DNA of 64,000 bases. Origin: Streptomyces sp. NBC_00620. Its GTDB lineage: Bacteria > Actinomycetota > Actinomycetes > Streptomycetales > Streptomycetaceae. Positions 17,123 to 26,363 of the stretch are shown here, piece after piece. How positions within the stretch are numbered: position 1 is the first letter of the stretch; each line of letters starts with the position of its first letter. The DNA is taken from assembly GCF_026341825.1 (NCBI RefSeq), contig NZ_JAPENY010000001.1, positions 62,001-126,000 of the forward strand, written 5' to 3'. The notes below the pieces were generated by a model. That model was given only the letters and a program-made list of their open reading frames with translations. It was not told the DNA's origin and made no database searches. Made by a program: the position numbers and the translations under genes.

Positions 17123-17287
17123 GGGTTTTTTCGCCCCCTCCGCCCCTACCCGTTCCCGTCACTTGGGGGCTCCGCCCCCAAACCCCCGTATCGCGCTGAC
17201 GCGCTCGTCCTCAAACGCCGGACGGGCTGACACCGGGCGTAGCCCGGAAGCAAGGGACGGGGTAGGGGCGGAGGGGGCGAAAAACCC
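17123..17287. repeat. Composite inverted repeat (about 35-bp arms) downstream of meaB
   Basis: Left arm 17123-17157 and right arm 17254-17287 are near-perfect reverse complements (GGGTTTTTTCGCCCCCTCCG against CGGAGGGGGCGAAAAACCC). One T-run indel and a small change at the inner end separate them. Two further hairpins lie between: TTGGGGGC/GCCCCCAA at 17163-17181 and CCGGGC/GCCCGG at 17233-17247. The core (GGGGGCTCCGCCCCC, then CTCAAACGCCGGACGGGCTG) is a motif I recognise as dispersed in Streptomyces genomes. It would also terminate meaB transcription. Confidence 0.7.
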
Positions 17288-17293
17288 AATACC

Positions 17294-18250
17294 TCAGCCC
17301 TCCCTCAACCCCTCCACCAGCGAATCCGCCGCCCGGTAGGGGTCCAGCTCCCCCGCCACGATCCGCTCCGCGAGTGCGCCGAGGCGTCGGTCCCCGTGGA
17401 GGTCGCCGATCCGTTGCCGCAGCGCGGTGACCGCGATCGTCTCGATCTCGTGGGAGGCCCGGGAGAGACGGCGCTCGGTGAGCACCCCGTGCTCCTCCAT
17501 CCACGCCCGGTGCTTCTCCAGCGCTTCGACGACCTCGTCGATGCCCTCGCCCCGCGAAGCGACCGTCTTGACGATCGGGGGACGCCAGGCACCGGGGCCG
17601 CGGGACTCGCCGAGGCCGAGCATGTGGTTCAGCTCACGGGCCGTGGCGTCCGCCCCGTCCCGGTCCGCCTTGTTGACGACGTACACGTCGCCGATCTCGA
17701 GGATGCCGGCCTTGGCCGCCTGGATGCCGTCGCCCATGCCGGGGGCGAGGAGCACCACGGACGTGTCGGCCTGCGAGGCGATCTCGACCTCGGACTGCCC
17801 GACACCGACCGTCTCGACGAGCACCACGTCACAGCCCGCCGCGTCCAGGACGCGGATCGCCTGGGGGGCCGCCCAGGCGAGCCCGCCGAGGTGGCCCCGG
17901 GTCGCCATGGAACGGATGTACACACCGGGGTCGGAGGCGTGCTCGGACATCCGCACGCGGTCGCCGAGCAGCGCGCCTCCGGAGAACGGCGAGGACGGGT
18001 CGACCGCGAGGACGCCGACCCGCTTGCCCTGCCGCCGGTACGCGGTCACCAGCGCCGACGTGGACGTCGACTTGCCCACGCCGGGCGAGCCGGTGAGTCC
18101 GACGACGTACGCGTTCCCGGCGAGCGGGGCGAGCGCGGCCATGACCTCGCGGAGTTGCTCGGACGCCCCCTCCACCAGGGAGATCAGCCGGGCCACGGCC
18201 CGCGGCCGGCCTTCCCTGGCCTGGGCCACCAGTGAGGCGACGTCCTCCAT
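17294..18250 (-). CDS. meaB: Methylmalonyl-CoA mutase-associated GTPase MeaB
   Basis: 318 residues. It is a G3E-family P-loop GTPase with Walker A GSPGVGKS at residues 54-61, VLAVDPSSPFSGGALLGDR, Walker B region VVLVETVGVGQSEVEI, and base-recognition NKAD. MeaB guards and reloads AdoCbl-dependent acyl-CoA mutases. The ATG at 18250 was preferred to a GTG one codon earlier because GGAG then has normal spacing. It lies 50 bp after the thiolase on the same strand. Likely clients are methylmalonyl-CoA mutase, encoded elsewhere, and possibly IcmA. Confidence 0.94.
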   Translation of the reverse strand: MEDVASLVAQAREGRPRAVARLISLVEGASEQLREVMAALAPLAGNAYVVGLTGSPGVGKSTSTSALVTAYRRQGKRVGVLAVDPSSPFSGGALLGDRVRMSEHASDPGVYIRSMATRGHLGGLAWAAPQAIRVLDAAGCDVVLVETVGVGQSEVEIASQADTSVVLLAPGMGDGIQAAKAGILEIGDVYVVNKADRDGADATARELNHMLGLGESRGPGAWRPPIVKTVASRGEGIDEVVEALEKHRAWMEEHGVLTERRLSRASHEIETIAVTALRQRIGDLHGDRRLGALAERIVAGELDPYRAADSLVEGLREG

Positions 18251-18300
18251 CACAGCTCCGTTCCGAGTAGATCCGAGTAGAGACGTACGAGCAGAAATAC

Positions 18301-19503
18301 TCAGCCCTTGGGTACCCGCACGATCAGCGCGTCACCCTGACCGCCGCCACCGCACAGCGCGGCGGCGCCCACACCGCCGCCCCGCCGCTTCAGTTCGAGG
18401 GCGAGGTGCAGTACGAGCCGCGCGCCGGACATCCCGATCGGGTGACCCAGGGCGATGGCTCCGCCGTTGACGTTCACCTTGTCGGTGGACACCCCGAGGT
18501 CCTTCATTGACTGCACGGCGACCGCCGCGAAGGCCTCGTTGATCTCGATCAGGTCGAGAGCCGAGACGTCCAGGCCCTCCTTCTTCAGGGCGTGCAGGAT
18601 GGCGTTGGACGGCTGCGACTGGAGCGAGTTGTCCGGTCCGGCGACGTTCCCGTGGGCGCCGATCTCGGCGATCCAGTCGAGGCCCAGCTCCAGCGCCTTC
18701 GCCTTGCTCATGACCACGACGGCCGCGGCGCCGTCCGAGATCTGGGACGAGGTGCCGGCCGTGATCGTGCCGTCCCTGGTGAAGGCCGGGCGCAGCTTGC
18801 CCAGCGACTCCACCGTCGTCTCGGCCCGGATGCCCTCGTCCTTGCTGAAGACGACGGCCTCACCCTTGCGCTGCGGGATCTCGATGGGGGTGATCTCCGC
18901 CTCGAAGATGCCGTTCTTCTGAGCGGCGGCCGCGCGCTGGTGCGAGAGGGCCGCAACTTCGTCCTGCTCGGGGCGGGCGATGCCCAGGCGGGTGTTGTGC
19001 TTCTCCGTCGACTCGCCCATGGCGATGTTCTCGAAGGCGTCGGTCAGGCCGTCGTACGCCATGGCGTCGAGCATCTCGATCGCGCCGTACTTGAAGCCCT
19101 CGCGGGACTTCGGGAGGAGGTGGGGCGCGTTGGTCATGGACTCCTGGCCGCCGGCGACGACGATCTCGAACTCACCTGCACGGATGAGCTGGTCGGCGAG
19201 CGCGATGGCGTCGAGGCCCGAGAGGCAGACCTTGTTGATGGTGAGGGCGGGGACGCTCATCGGGATGCCCGCCTTGACCGCGGCCTGGCGTGCCGGGATC
19301 TGCCCTGCCCCGGCCTGGAGCACCTGGCCCATGATCACGTACTGCACCTGGTCGCCGCCGATGCCCGCACGGTCGAGGGCGGCCTTGATCGCGAAGCCGC
19401 CGAGGTCGGCTCCGGAGAAGGACTTCAGCGAGCCCAGCAACCGTCCCATGGGCGTACGGGCGCCCGCGACGATCACCGAGGTCGTGCTGTTCGTTCCAGA
19501 CAT
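18301..19503 (-). CDS. Acetyl-CoA C-acetyltransferase (thiolase)
   Basis: 400 residues starting [18 protein letters not shown]. Thiolase active-site elements are the acyl-accepting Cys93 in [10 protein letters not shown], the His of [10 protein letters not shown], and the second Cys in [17 protein letters not shown] is also present. It should condense two acetyl-CoA to acetoacetyl-CoA or run the reverse reaction. The hydroxybutyryl-CoA dehydrogenase at 37843 could take the next step. It is followed by meaB on the same strand and is divergent from methylmalonyl-CoA epimerase. The AAAGGGGA ribosome site sits 11 bp upstream. Confidence 0.95.
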   Translation of the reverse strand: MSGTNSTTSVIVAGARTPMGRLLGSLKSFSGADLGGFAIKAALDRAGIGGDQVQYVIMGQVLQAGAGQIPARQAAVKAGIPMSVPALTINKVCLSGLDAIALADQLIRAGEFEIVVAGGQESMTNAPHLLPKSREGFKYGAIEMLDAMAYDGLTDAFENIAMGESTEKHNTRLGIARPEQDEVAALSHQRAAAAQKNGIFEAEITPIEIPQRKGEAVVFSKDEGIRAETTVESLGKLRPAFTRDGTITAGTSSQISDGAAAVVVMSKAKALELGLDWIAEIGAHGNVAGPDNSLQSQPSNAILHALKKEGLDVSALDLIEINEAFAAVAVQSMKDLGVSTDKVNVNGGAIALGHPIGMSGARLVLHLALELKRRGGGVGAAALCGGGGQGDALIVRVPKG

Positions 19504-19564
19504 GAGGTGCGATCCCCTTTCAGCTGCACAGCTGAGGAGTGTGAACGAGGGTTTACTTGAATGT

Positions 19565-19576
19565 ACTGAGCGGTAG
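19565..19576. promoter_or_regulatory. Candidate TetR-type half-symmetric box in the thiolase/epimerase divergent region
   Basis: TACTGAGCGGTA is 8/12 symmetric and lies in the 147-bp divergent gap. It resembles the TAC...GTA boxes used by TetR-family regulators of acyl-CoA genes in actinobacteria. The assignment rests on shape only. Confidence 0.3.
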
Positions 19577-19650
19577 GCCACCCGTCATCCGGCGTGGAGT
19601 GTGATCGCGCGCACGTTGCGTAACCACCTCAGGAGCGCTGCACTGACTCC

Positions 19651-20091
19651 ATGCTGACGCGAATCGACCACATTGGGATCGCCTGTTTCGACCTCGACAA
19701 GACAGTCGAGTTCTACCGGGCCACGTACGGCTTCGAGGTCTACCACTCCGAGGTCAATGAGGAGCAGGGCGTACGCGAGGCCATGCTCAAGATCAACGAG
19801 ACGTCCGACGGCGGCGCCTCCTACCTCCAGCTGCTCGAACCCACCCGCGAGGACTCCACCGTCGCGAAGTGGCTGGCCAAGAACGGCGAGGGCGTCCATC
19901 ACATCGCTTTCGGCACCGCGGACGTGGACGCCGATGCCGCGGACATCAAGGACAAGGGCGTACGAGTGCTGTACGACGAGCCCCGGATCGGGTCGATGGG
20001 CTCCCGGATCACCTTCCTGCATCCAAAGGATTGCCATGGCGTCCTGACAGAACTGGTCACTTCGGCGCCTGTTGAGTCACCTGAGCACTGA
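19651..20091 (+). CDS. mce: Methylmalonyl-CoA epimerase
   Basis: 146 residues of the vicinal-oxygen-chelate (glyoxalase) fold. Metal ligands are His in RIDHIGIA (residue 7), Gln in SYLQLLEP, His in GVHHIAF and Glu in VLTELV near the C-terminus. It converts (2S)- and (2R)-methylmalonyl-CoA into each other, linking propionyl-CoA metabolism and polyketide extender supply with methylmalonyl-CoA mutase. It is divergent from the thiolase and upstream of scy on the same strand. Confidence 0.95.
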   Translation: MLTRIDHIGIACFDLDKTVEFYRATYGFEVYHSEVNEEQGVREAMLKINETSDGGASYLQLLEPTREDSTVAKWLAKNGEGVHHIAFGTADVDADAADIKDKGVRVLYDEPRIGSMGSRITFLHPKDCHGVLTELVTSAPVESPEH

Positions 20092-20124
20092 CCCTCGTAC
20101 ATATGGGCCGGTAGGGTTGGGCAC

Positions 20125-20148
20125 GGCCGCCGCCTCTTCGGGGCGGCC
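20125..20148 (+). terminator. Hairpin after methylmalonyl-CoA epimerase
   Basis: GGCCGCC pairs with GGCGGCC around a CTCTTCG-type loop, 34 bp after the mce stop. Only a short pyrimidine stretch (TTCCTTTC) follows, so it is a moderate candidate. Confidence 0.5.
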
Positions 20149-20332
20149 CGGGTTCCTTTCATTGGGATTCGAGGGCCGGGGTCCAGGTTTTCGGGGGACG
20201 GGCGGGACGAGCGTCGGGGCATCGGCCCGTGCTCCGCCGGTGATCTGACACCATTCCCCGGGGGCCCCGTTCGGCGGATGGACGGTGCTCGTTTGGAGAG
20301 ACTTGCGACCAGGGGACGGATGGGACCGCGCA

Positions 20333-23300
20333 GTGCGGGGCTACGAACGCCAGGAGCGAGAGCCGGCGGCTGACGTCGACCACCTCTCTCGGTTCGAGGC
20401 CGAGATGGAGCGGCTGAAGACCGAGCGGGAGAAGGCCGTCCAGCACGCCGAGGACCTCGGCTATCAAGTCGAGGTGCTGCGCGCCAAGCTGCACGAGGCG
20501 CGCCGCAGTCTGGCGACCCGGCCTGCCTACGAGGGCGGGGACCTGGGCTACCAGGCCGAGCAGCTCCTTCGTAATGCGCAGATCCAGGCCGACCAGTTGC
20601 GCGCCGACGCCGAGCGCGAGATGAGCCAGGCCCGCGCGCAGACGCAGCGCATCCTCCAGGAGCACGCCGAGCAGGCCGCCCGCCTCCAGGCAGAGCTGCA
20701 CCAGGAGGCGGTCACCCGCCGCCAGCAGCTCGACCAGGAGCTGGGCGAGCGCCGGCAGACCGTCGAGTCGCATGTCAACGAGAACGTGGCGTGGGCGGAG
20801 CAGTTGCGCGCCCGCACCGAGCAGCAGGCCCGGCGGCTCCTGGAGGAGTCGCGCACCGAGGCCGACCAGTCCCTTGCCGCCGCCCGTGCGGAGGCCGAGC
20901 GGGTCGCCGCCGAGGCCCGCCAGCGGCTGAACGCCGACGCCGAGTCGGCGCGCTCGGAGGCCGAGGCGCTGCTGCGCCGGGCCCGCACGGACGCCGAGCG
21001 GCTGCTGAACGCGGCTTCCAACCAGGCCCAGGAGGCCACCGACCACGCCGAGCAGCTGCGCAGCTCCACGGCGACCGAGTCGGACTCCGCCCGCCGGCAG
21101 GCCACCGAGCTGAGCCGGACCGCCGAGCAGCGCGCGGCCGAGGCCGAGGCGGCGCTGCGCGAGGCGCGGGCCGAGGCGGAGAAGACCGTCACCGAGGCGA
21201 AGGAGGCCGCGGCCAAGGCCCTGGCCACCGCCGAGTCGACGAACGAGCAGCGCACGCGTACGGCGAAGGAGCAGGTCGCCCGGCTGGTCAACGAGGCCAA
21301 CGAGGCCGCCGAGACCACCAAGACCGACGCCGAACAGGTCGTCGCGGAAGCCAAGGCCAAGGCCGAGAAGATCGTCGCGGAGGCCGAGGAGAGCGCGCGG
21401 AGCCTCACCGCCGAGGAGACCGCGTCCCAGCTCGCCAAGGCCGCGCGTACGGCTGAGGACGTACTCAACAAGGCGTCCGAGGAAGCCAAGTCGACCACCA
21501 AGGCGGCGGTCGAGGAGGCCGAGCGGATCCGCGCGGAGGCCGAGTCCGAGGCGGACCGGCTGCGTGCCGAGGCGCACGACATCGCCGAGCAGCTCAAGGG
21601 CACGGCGAAGGACGACACCAAGGAGTACCGCGCCAAGACGGTCGAGCTGCAGGAGGAGGCGCGCCGGCTGCGCGGCGAGGCCGAGCAGCTGCGCGGCGAC
21701 GCGAACGCCGAGGGCGAGCGGATCCGCAGCGAGGCCCGGCGCGAGGCCGTCCAGCAGATCGAGGAGGCGGCCAAGACCGCCGAGGAGCTGCTCGCCAAGG
21801 CCAAGGCGGACGCCGACGAGCAGCGGTCGGTCGCCACGACCGACAGCCAGCGGGTGCGCACCGAGGCCATCGAGCGCGCCACGACGCTGCGCCGGCAGGC
21901 CGAGGAGACCCTGGAGCGGACCCGCACGGAGGCCGAGCGGCACCGTGCCGAGGCCGAGGAGCGGTCCGAGGCCGTCAAGGCGGAGGCCGAGCGGGCCGCG
22001 GAGGCGATGCGTGAGGAGACCGAGCGGGCCATAGCGGCCCGTCGGGCGGAGGGCGCCGAGGAGCTGACCCGGCTGCACACCGAGGCCGAGCAGCGGGTCG
22101 CCTCGGCCGAGCAGGCGCTGGGCGACGCGCGTGCGGAGGCCGAGCGGATCCGCCGCGAGGCCGCCGAGGAGACGGACCGGCTGCGTTCGGAGTCCGCGGA
22201 GCGGATCCGTACGCTCCGGGCGCAGGCCGAGGCGGAGGCCGAGCGGCTGCGCAACGAGGCCGCGGCGGACGCGTCGACTTCGCGGGCCGAGGGCGAGAAC
22301 ATCGCCGTACGGCTGCGTTCGGATGCCGCGGCGGAGGCCGAGCGGCTGAAGTCGGAGGCGCAGGACAGCGCGGACCGGGTACGGGCGGAGGCGCAGGCCG
22401 CGGCCGAGCGTCTTGCGACCGAGGGTGCCGAGGCGCTGGCCGCCGCTCAGGAGGAGGCCCTGCGGCGCCGCCGTGAGGCCGAGGAGCTGCTCGGTTCGGC
22501 GCGCCAGGAGGCCGACCAGGAGCGTGAGCGGGCCCGGGAGCAGAGCGAGGAGCTGCTGGCTTCCGCGCGCAACCGGGTGGATGAGGCCCAGGCCGAGGCC
22601 GTACGGCTGGTCGAGGAGGCCGACCGGCGCGCGACCGAGATGGTCTCGAACGCCGAGCAGACCGCACAGCAGGTGCGTGACTCGGTGGCCGGGCTGTACG
22701 AGCAGTCGCAGGAGGAGATCACCGGTCTCAGGTCCGCCGCCGAGCATGTGGTGGACCGGATGCGGAACGAGGCGCAGGCCGAGGCCGACCGGGTGCGCGC
22801 CGACGCGTACCAGGAGCGGGAGCGGGCCGGCGAGGACGCGGGCCGGATCCGGCGGGAGGCGTCCGAGGAGTCGGAGGCCGCCAAGTCCCTTGCGGAGCGC
22901 ACGGTTTCGGAGGCGATCGCGGAGTCCGAGCGGCTGCGTTCGGACGCCGCCGAGCACGCCCAGCGGGTCCGCACCGAGGCGTCCGACGCCATCGCCAACG
23001 CCGAGCAGGACGCTTCACGTACGCGTGCCGAGGCCCGGGAGGACGCGAACCGGATCCGTTCGGACGCGGCCACGCAGGCGGACACGCTCATCACCGAGTC
23101 GCGGTCCGAGGCGGAGCGGCTCACGGCGGAGACGAACTCCGAGGCCGATCGGGTCCGGACGGAATCCGTGGCCAAGGCCGAGCAGCTGATCTCGGACGCG
23201 ACCGGGGACGCGGAGCGGCTGCGTGCCGAGGCCGCCTCGACGGTCGGATCCGCGCAGCAGCACGCCGAGCGGATCCGCTCCGAGGCGGAGCGGGTCAAGG

Positions 23301-24181
23301 CCCAGGCGGCCGCGGAGGCGGAGCGGCTCACGTCGGCCGCGCGCGAAGAGGCGGAGCGGACGACGGACGAGGCGCGCCGGGCGGCCAACAAACGGCGCTC
23401 CGAGGCCGCCGAGCAGGTCGACACGCTCATCTCGGAGACGACCGCCGAGGCCGACAAGCTGCTCTCGGAGTCCCAGCAGAGCGCGCAGAAGACCACGGCG
23501 GACGCCGAGGAGCAGGCCGACACCATGGTGGGTGCGGCCCGCAACGAGGCGGAGCGCCTGGTGTCCGAGGCGACGGTCGAGGGCAACTCGCTGGTGGAGC
23601 GGTCCCGTACGGACGCCGACGAGCTGCTGGTCGGCGCGCGCCGGGACGCGACGGCGATAAGGGAGCGCGCGGAGGAGCTGCGCGACCGGATCACCAACGA
23701 GATCGAAGAGCTGCACACGCGGGCCCGCCGCGAGTCCGCCGAGACGATGAGGGCGGCCGGCGACCGGTGCGACGCGCTCATCAAGGCGGCCGAGGAGTCG
23801 CTGGTGAAGGCCGAGGCGAAGGCCAAGGACCTGGTCTCGGAGGCCAATTCCGAGGCGAGCAAGGTGCGGATCGCCGCCGTCCGAAAGGCGGAGGGGCTCC
23901 TCAAGGAGGCCGAGCAGAAGAAGAACTCGCTCGTTGCCGAGGCTCAAAAGATCAAGGCCGATGCCGAGCAGGAAGCGCGGCGCACGGTTGAAGAGGGCAA
24001 GCGCGAGCTCGAAGTCCTGGTCCGACGCCGTGAGGACATCAATGCCGAGATCTCCCGTGTCCAGGACGTGCTGGAAGCGTTGGAATCCTTTGAGGCCCCG
24101 TCCGGGAACAAGGACGGTGGAGTCAAGGCCGGCGCTGCCGCGGGTGCGACTCGTTCGGGTGGCAAGGCGTCAGAGGGCTAG
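20333..24181 (+). CDS. scy: Scy, giant coiled-coil polar-growth scaffold
   Basis: 1282 residues from the GTG at 20333 (V-RGYERQE). The 16 residues encoded upstream have no ribosome-site support, and the family begins here. Residues 15-75 hold a canonical coiled coil (RFEAEMERLKTEREKAVQHAEDLGYQVEVLR written as two overlapping helices). From about residue 80 to 1230 there is an uninterrupted Ala/Glu/Arg helix with repeating units such as EAERLRAEA and TEAERHRAEAEER, the 51-mer/hendecad-type repeat known from Scy. It has no membrane segment or enzyme motif. Scy organises the tip complex with DivIVA and FilP and sets the number of growth sites. filP follows directly. Confidence 0.95.
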   Translation: MRGYERQEREPAADVDHLSRFEAEMERLKTEREKAVQHAEDLGYQVEVLRAKLHEARRSLATRPAYEGGDLGYQAEQLLRNAQIQADQLRADAEREMSQARAQTQRILQEHAEQAARLQAELHQEAVTRRQQLDQELGERRQTVESHVNENVAWAEQLRARTEQQARRLLEESRTEADQSLAAARAEAERVAAEARQRLNADAESARSEAEALLRRARTDAERLLNAASNQAQEATDHAEQLRSSTATESDSARRQATELSRTAEQRAAEAEAALREARAEAEKTVTEAKEAAAKALATAESTNEQRTRTAKEQVARLVNEANEAAETTKTDAEQVVAEAKAKAEKIVAEAEESARSLTAEETASQLAKAARTAEDVLNKASEEAKSTTKAAVEEAERIRAEAESEADRLRAEAHDIAEQLKGTAKDDTKEYRAKTVELQEEARRLRGEAEQLRGDANAEGERIRSEARREAVQQIEEAAKTAEELLAKAKADADEQRSVATTDSQRVRTEAIERATTLRRQAEETLERTRTEAERHRAEAEERSEAVKAEAERAAEAMREETERAIAARRAEGAEELTRLHTEAEQRVASAEQALGDARAEAERIRREAAEETDRLRSESAERIRTLRAQAEAEAERLRNEAAADASTSRAEGENIAVRLRSDAAAEAERLKSEAQDSADRVRAEAQAAAERLATEGAEALAAAQEEALRRRREAEELLGSARQEADQERERAREQSEELLASARNRVDEAQAEAVRLVEEADRRATEMVSNAEQTAQQVRDSVAGLYEQSQEEITGLRSAAEHVVDRMRNEAQAEADRVRADAYQERERAGEDAGRIRREASEESEAAKSLAERTVSEAIAESERLRSDAAEHAQRVRTEASDAIANAEQDASRTRAEAREDANRIRSDAATQADTLITESRSEAERLTAETNSEADRVRTESVAKAEQLISDATGDAERLRAEAASTVGSAQQHAERIRSEAERVKAQAAAEAERLTSAAREEAERTTDEARRAANKRRSEAAEQVDTLISETTAEADKLLSESQQSAQKTTADAEEQADTMVGAARNEAERLVSEATVEGNSLVERSRTDADELLVGARRDATAIRERAEELRDRITNEIEELHTRARRESAETMRAAGDRCDALIKAAEESLVKAEAKAKDLVSEANSEASKVRIAAVRKAEGLLKEAEQKKNSLVAEAQKIKADAEQEARRTVEEGKRELEVLVRRREDINAEISRVQDVLEALESFEAPSGNKDGGVKAGAAAGATRSGGKASEG

Positions 24182-24364
24182 TCAGAAGCACCGATTCCAT
24201 GCTTTGTAGGGACCTTTGACACAGGCTCTGGCAAGCGCTCCGACAGGTAGCCACCCAAAAGGAGTGTCATTCTCCAGATCAAACACGTATCCGCTCGATG
24301 ACACACCGCTTTGACCCCTAGGATTCCCCCTATCACCTCACCGGTCTCATTCGACAGGAACCCC

Positions 24365-25300
24365 ATGAGCGACACTTCCCCCTACGGCTTCGAGCTTGTG
24401 CGGCGTGGGTACGACCGCGCTCAGGTGGACGAACGCATTTCGAAGCTCGTCTCCGACCGTGACAGCGCTCTGGCCCGTATCACTGCTCTGGAAAAGCGCA
24501 TTGAGGAACTCCACCTCGAGACGCAGAGCGCCCAGGCCCAGGTAAGCGACGCTGAGCCGTCGTACGCCGGCCTCGGCGCACGCGTCGAGAAGATCCTCCG
24601 CCTCGCCGAGGAGGAGGCGAAGGACCTGCGCGAGGAGGCCCGTCGCGCTTCGGAGCAGCACCGCGAGCTCGCCGAGTCGGCGGCCCAGCAGGTCCGCAAC
24701 GACGCAGAATCGTTCGCTGCGGACCGCAAGGCCAAGGCGGAGGACGAGGGCGTCCGGATCGTCGAGAAGGCCAAGGCCGACTCTTCCCAGCTGCGCGGCG
24801 AGGCGCAGAAGGACGCGCAGCAGAAGCGCGAGGAGGCCGACGCCCTCTTCGAGGAGACCCGCGCCAAGGCCGCGCAGGCCGCCGCGGACTTCGAGACGAA
24901 CCTCGCCAAGCGGCGTGAGCAGTCCGAGCGTGACCTGGCTTCCCGTCAGGCCAAGGCCGAGAAGCGTCTCGCGGAGATCGAGCACCGCGCGGAGCAGCTC
25001 CGCCTGGAGGCCGAGAAGCTGCGCACGGACGCCGAGCGCCGCGCCCGCCAGACGGTGGAGACGGCTCAGCGCCAGGCCGAGGACATCGTGGCCGACGCGA
25101 ACGCCAAGGCCGACCGTATCCGCTCGGAATCCGAGCGCGAGCTGGCGGCTCTGACGAACCGTCGCGACTCGATCAACGCCCAGCTCACGAACGTCCGCGA
25201 GATGCTCGCGACGCTCACGGGCGCCGCGGTGGCCGCCGCCACCACGCCGGCCGAGGACGAGCCGATCTCGCGTGGGGTACCGGCTCAGCAGTCCCGGTAA
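24365..25300 (+). CDS. filP: FilP, filament-forming coiled-coil protein
   Basis: 311 residues. The start at 24365 is preceded by ACAGGAACC and gives MSDTSPYGFELVRRGYDRAQVDERI, a DivIVA-like N-terminal motif. Residues 25-60 and 75-290 are coiled coil rich in Glu/Ala/Arg/Lys, with repeats such as KAEKRLAEIEHRAEQLRLEA. FilP self-assembles into a cytoskeletal network behind the hyphal tip and interacts with DivIVA and Scy. It lies 183 bp after scy with its own probable promoter, and a 17-bp-stem terminator follows. Confidence 0.95.
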   Translation: MSDTSPYGFELVRRGYDRAQVDERISKLVSDRDSALARITALEKRIEELHLETQSAQAQVSDAEPSYAGLGARVEKILRLAEEEAKDLREEARRASEQHRELAESAAQQVRNDAESFAADRKAKAEDEGVRIVEKAKADSSQLRGEAQKDAQQKREEADALFEETRAKAAQAAADFETNLAKRREQSERDLASRQAKAEKRLAEIEHRAEQLRLEAEKLRTDAERRARQTVETAQRQAEDIVADANAKADRIRSESERELAALTNRRDSINAQLTNVREMLATLTGAAVAAATTPAEDEPISRGVPAQQSR

Positions 25301-25317
25301 CGCCTGATCGTTGGCGC

Positions 25318-25355
25318 ACGAAGCCCCCTGCCACTCCGGTGGCAGGGGGCTTCGT
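25318..25355 (+). terminator. Strong intrinsic terminator of filP
   Basis: A perfect 17-bp stem (arm ACGAAGCCCCCTGCCAC) with TCCG loop is followed by CCCGTTTTAG, so it combines a long GC-rich stem with a short T-run. Confidence 0.9.
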
Positions 25356-25362
25356 CCCGTTT

Positions 25363-25368
25363 TAGCGT
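25363..25368 (+). promoter_or_regulatory. Candidate -10 box of a leaderless ABC-transporter mRNA
   Basis: TAGCGT ends exactly 6 bp before the ATG at 25375, and no ribosome site lies between them. The -35 region would overlap the filP terminator and has no good TTGACA match. Confidence 0.3.
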
Positions 25369-25374
25369 GGCCGC

Positions 25375-26361
25375 ATGATCGAGCTCGAGGGGCTGACCAA
25401 GCGGTACGGCGAGAAGGTGGCGGTCAACAATCTGACCTTCGCCGTCAGACCCGGCATCGTGACGGGGTTCCTGGGGCCGAACGGCGCCGGCAAGTCCACG
25501 ACGATGCGGATGCTGCTCGGGCTCGACCGGCCCACCGCGGGCGACGTGCGGATCGACGGGCAGCACTACAACCACCTCAAGGACCCGCTGAAGTACATCG
25601 GTGCCCTCCTCGACGCCAAGGCCATGCACGGCGGGCGCAGCGCCTTCAACCACCTCCTCTGCCTCGCGCAGAGCAACGGCATCTCCAAGGCGCGGGTGCA
25701 CGAGGTCCTCGACACGGTCGGTCTGACCGCCGTCGCCCGTAAGAAGGCCAAGGGGTTCTCGCTCGGCATGGGCCAGCGGCTCGGCATCGCGGGCGCGCTG
25801 CTCGGCGACCCGCGGATCCTGATGTTCGACGAGCCGGTCAACGGGCTCGACCCCGAGGGCATCCACTGGATCCGCAACCTCATGAAGTCGCTCGCGACGC
25901 AGGGCCGTACGGTCTTCGTCTCCTCGCACCTGATGAGCGAGATGGCGCTGACCGCCGACCACCTCGTCGTCATCGGCCAGGGCAGGCTGCTCGCCGACAC
26001 CTCCATGGCCGACTTCATCCAGCAGAACTCGCGGTCGTACGTCCGTATCCGCACCCCTCAGCGCGAGCGTTTCCTCGACGTGCTGCACGGCGCCGGGATC
26101 ACCGTCGTCGAGACGGGCGGCGGCACGCTGGAGGTGGACGGCTCCCAGCCGGAGCACCTCGGGGAACTCGCCGCGCGGCACCAGGTCGTGCTGCACGAGC
26201 TCAGTCCCCAACAGGCCTCCCTGGAGGAGGCGTTCATGCAGCTGACGGCGGAGTCGGTGGAGTACCACGCGCACACGGACGCCGCCCTCATGGAGGCACC
26301 CCCTCCGGGGACCCCGCCACCACCGCAGGGGCAATGGGGCGGCGACTGGAAGAGGGACTGA
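25375..26361 (+). CDS. ABC transporter ATP-binding protein (module 1)
   Basis: 328 residues. The ABC domain shows Walker A GPNGAGKS at 34-41, signature SLGMGQRLGI, Walker B ILMFDEPVNGLDPEG, and switch His in VFVSSHLMSEM. The LGMGQ signature and DAKAMHGGRSAFNHL Q-loop region match ABC-2 exporters of the BcrA/DrrA type. A C-terminal domain of about 100 residues ends in a Pro-rich tail. It is paired with the permease starting 2 bp downstream. Substrate is unknown; its relatives export antibiotics or lipids. Confidence 0.92.
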   Translation: MIELEGLTKRYGEKVAVNNLTFAVRPGIVTGFLGPNGAGKSTTMRMLLGLDRPTAGDVRIDGQHYNHLKDPLKYIGALLDAKAMHGGRSAFNHLLCLAQSNGISKARVHEVLDTVGLTAVARKKAKGFSLGMGQRLGIAGALLGDPRILMFDEPVNGLDPEGIHWIRNLMKSLATQGRTVFVSSHLMSEMALTADHLVVIGQGRLLADTSMADFIQQNSRSYVRIRTPQRERFLDVLHGAGITVVETGGGTLEVDGSQPEHLGELAARHQVVLHELSPQQASLEEAFMQLTAESVEYHAHTDAALMEAPPPGTPPPPQGQWGGDWKRD

Positions 26362-26363
26362 GC

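Noticed and set aside
20092..20332. Possible small RNA or extra ORF between mce and scy
   Set aside because: Only a terminator-like hairpin and a promoter-sized gap are visible; no ORF with ribosome site.
20159..22957. 932-codon minus-strand ORF opposite scy
   Set aside because: It is produced by the repetitive GAG/GCC codons of scy read backwards; it has Leu/Gly/Arg periodicity but no family.
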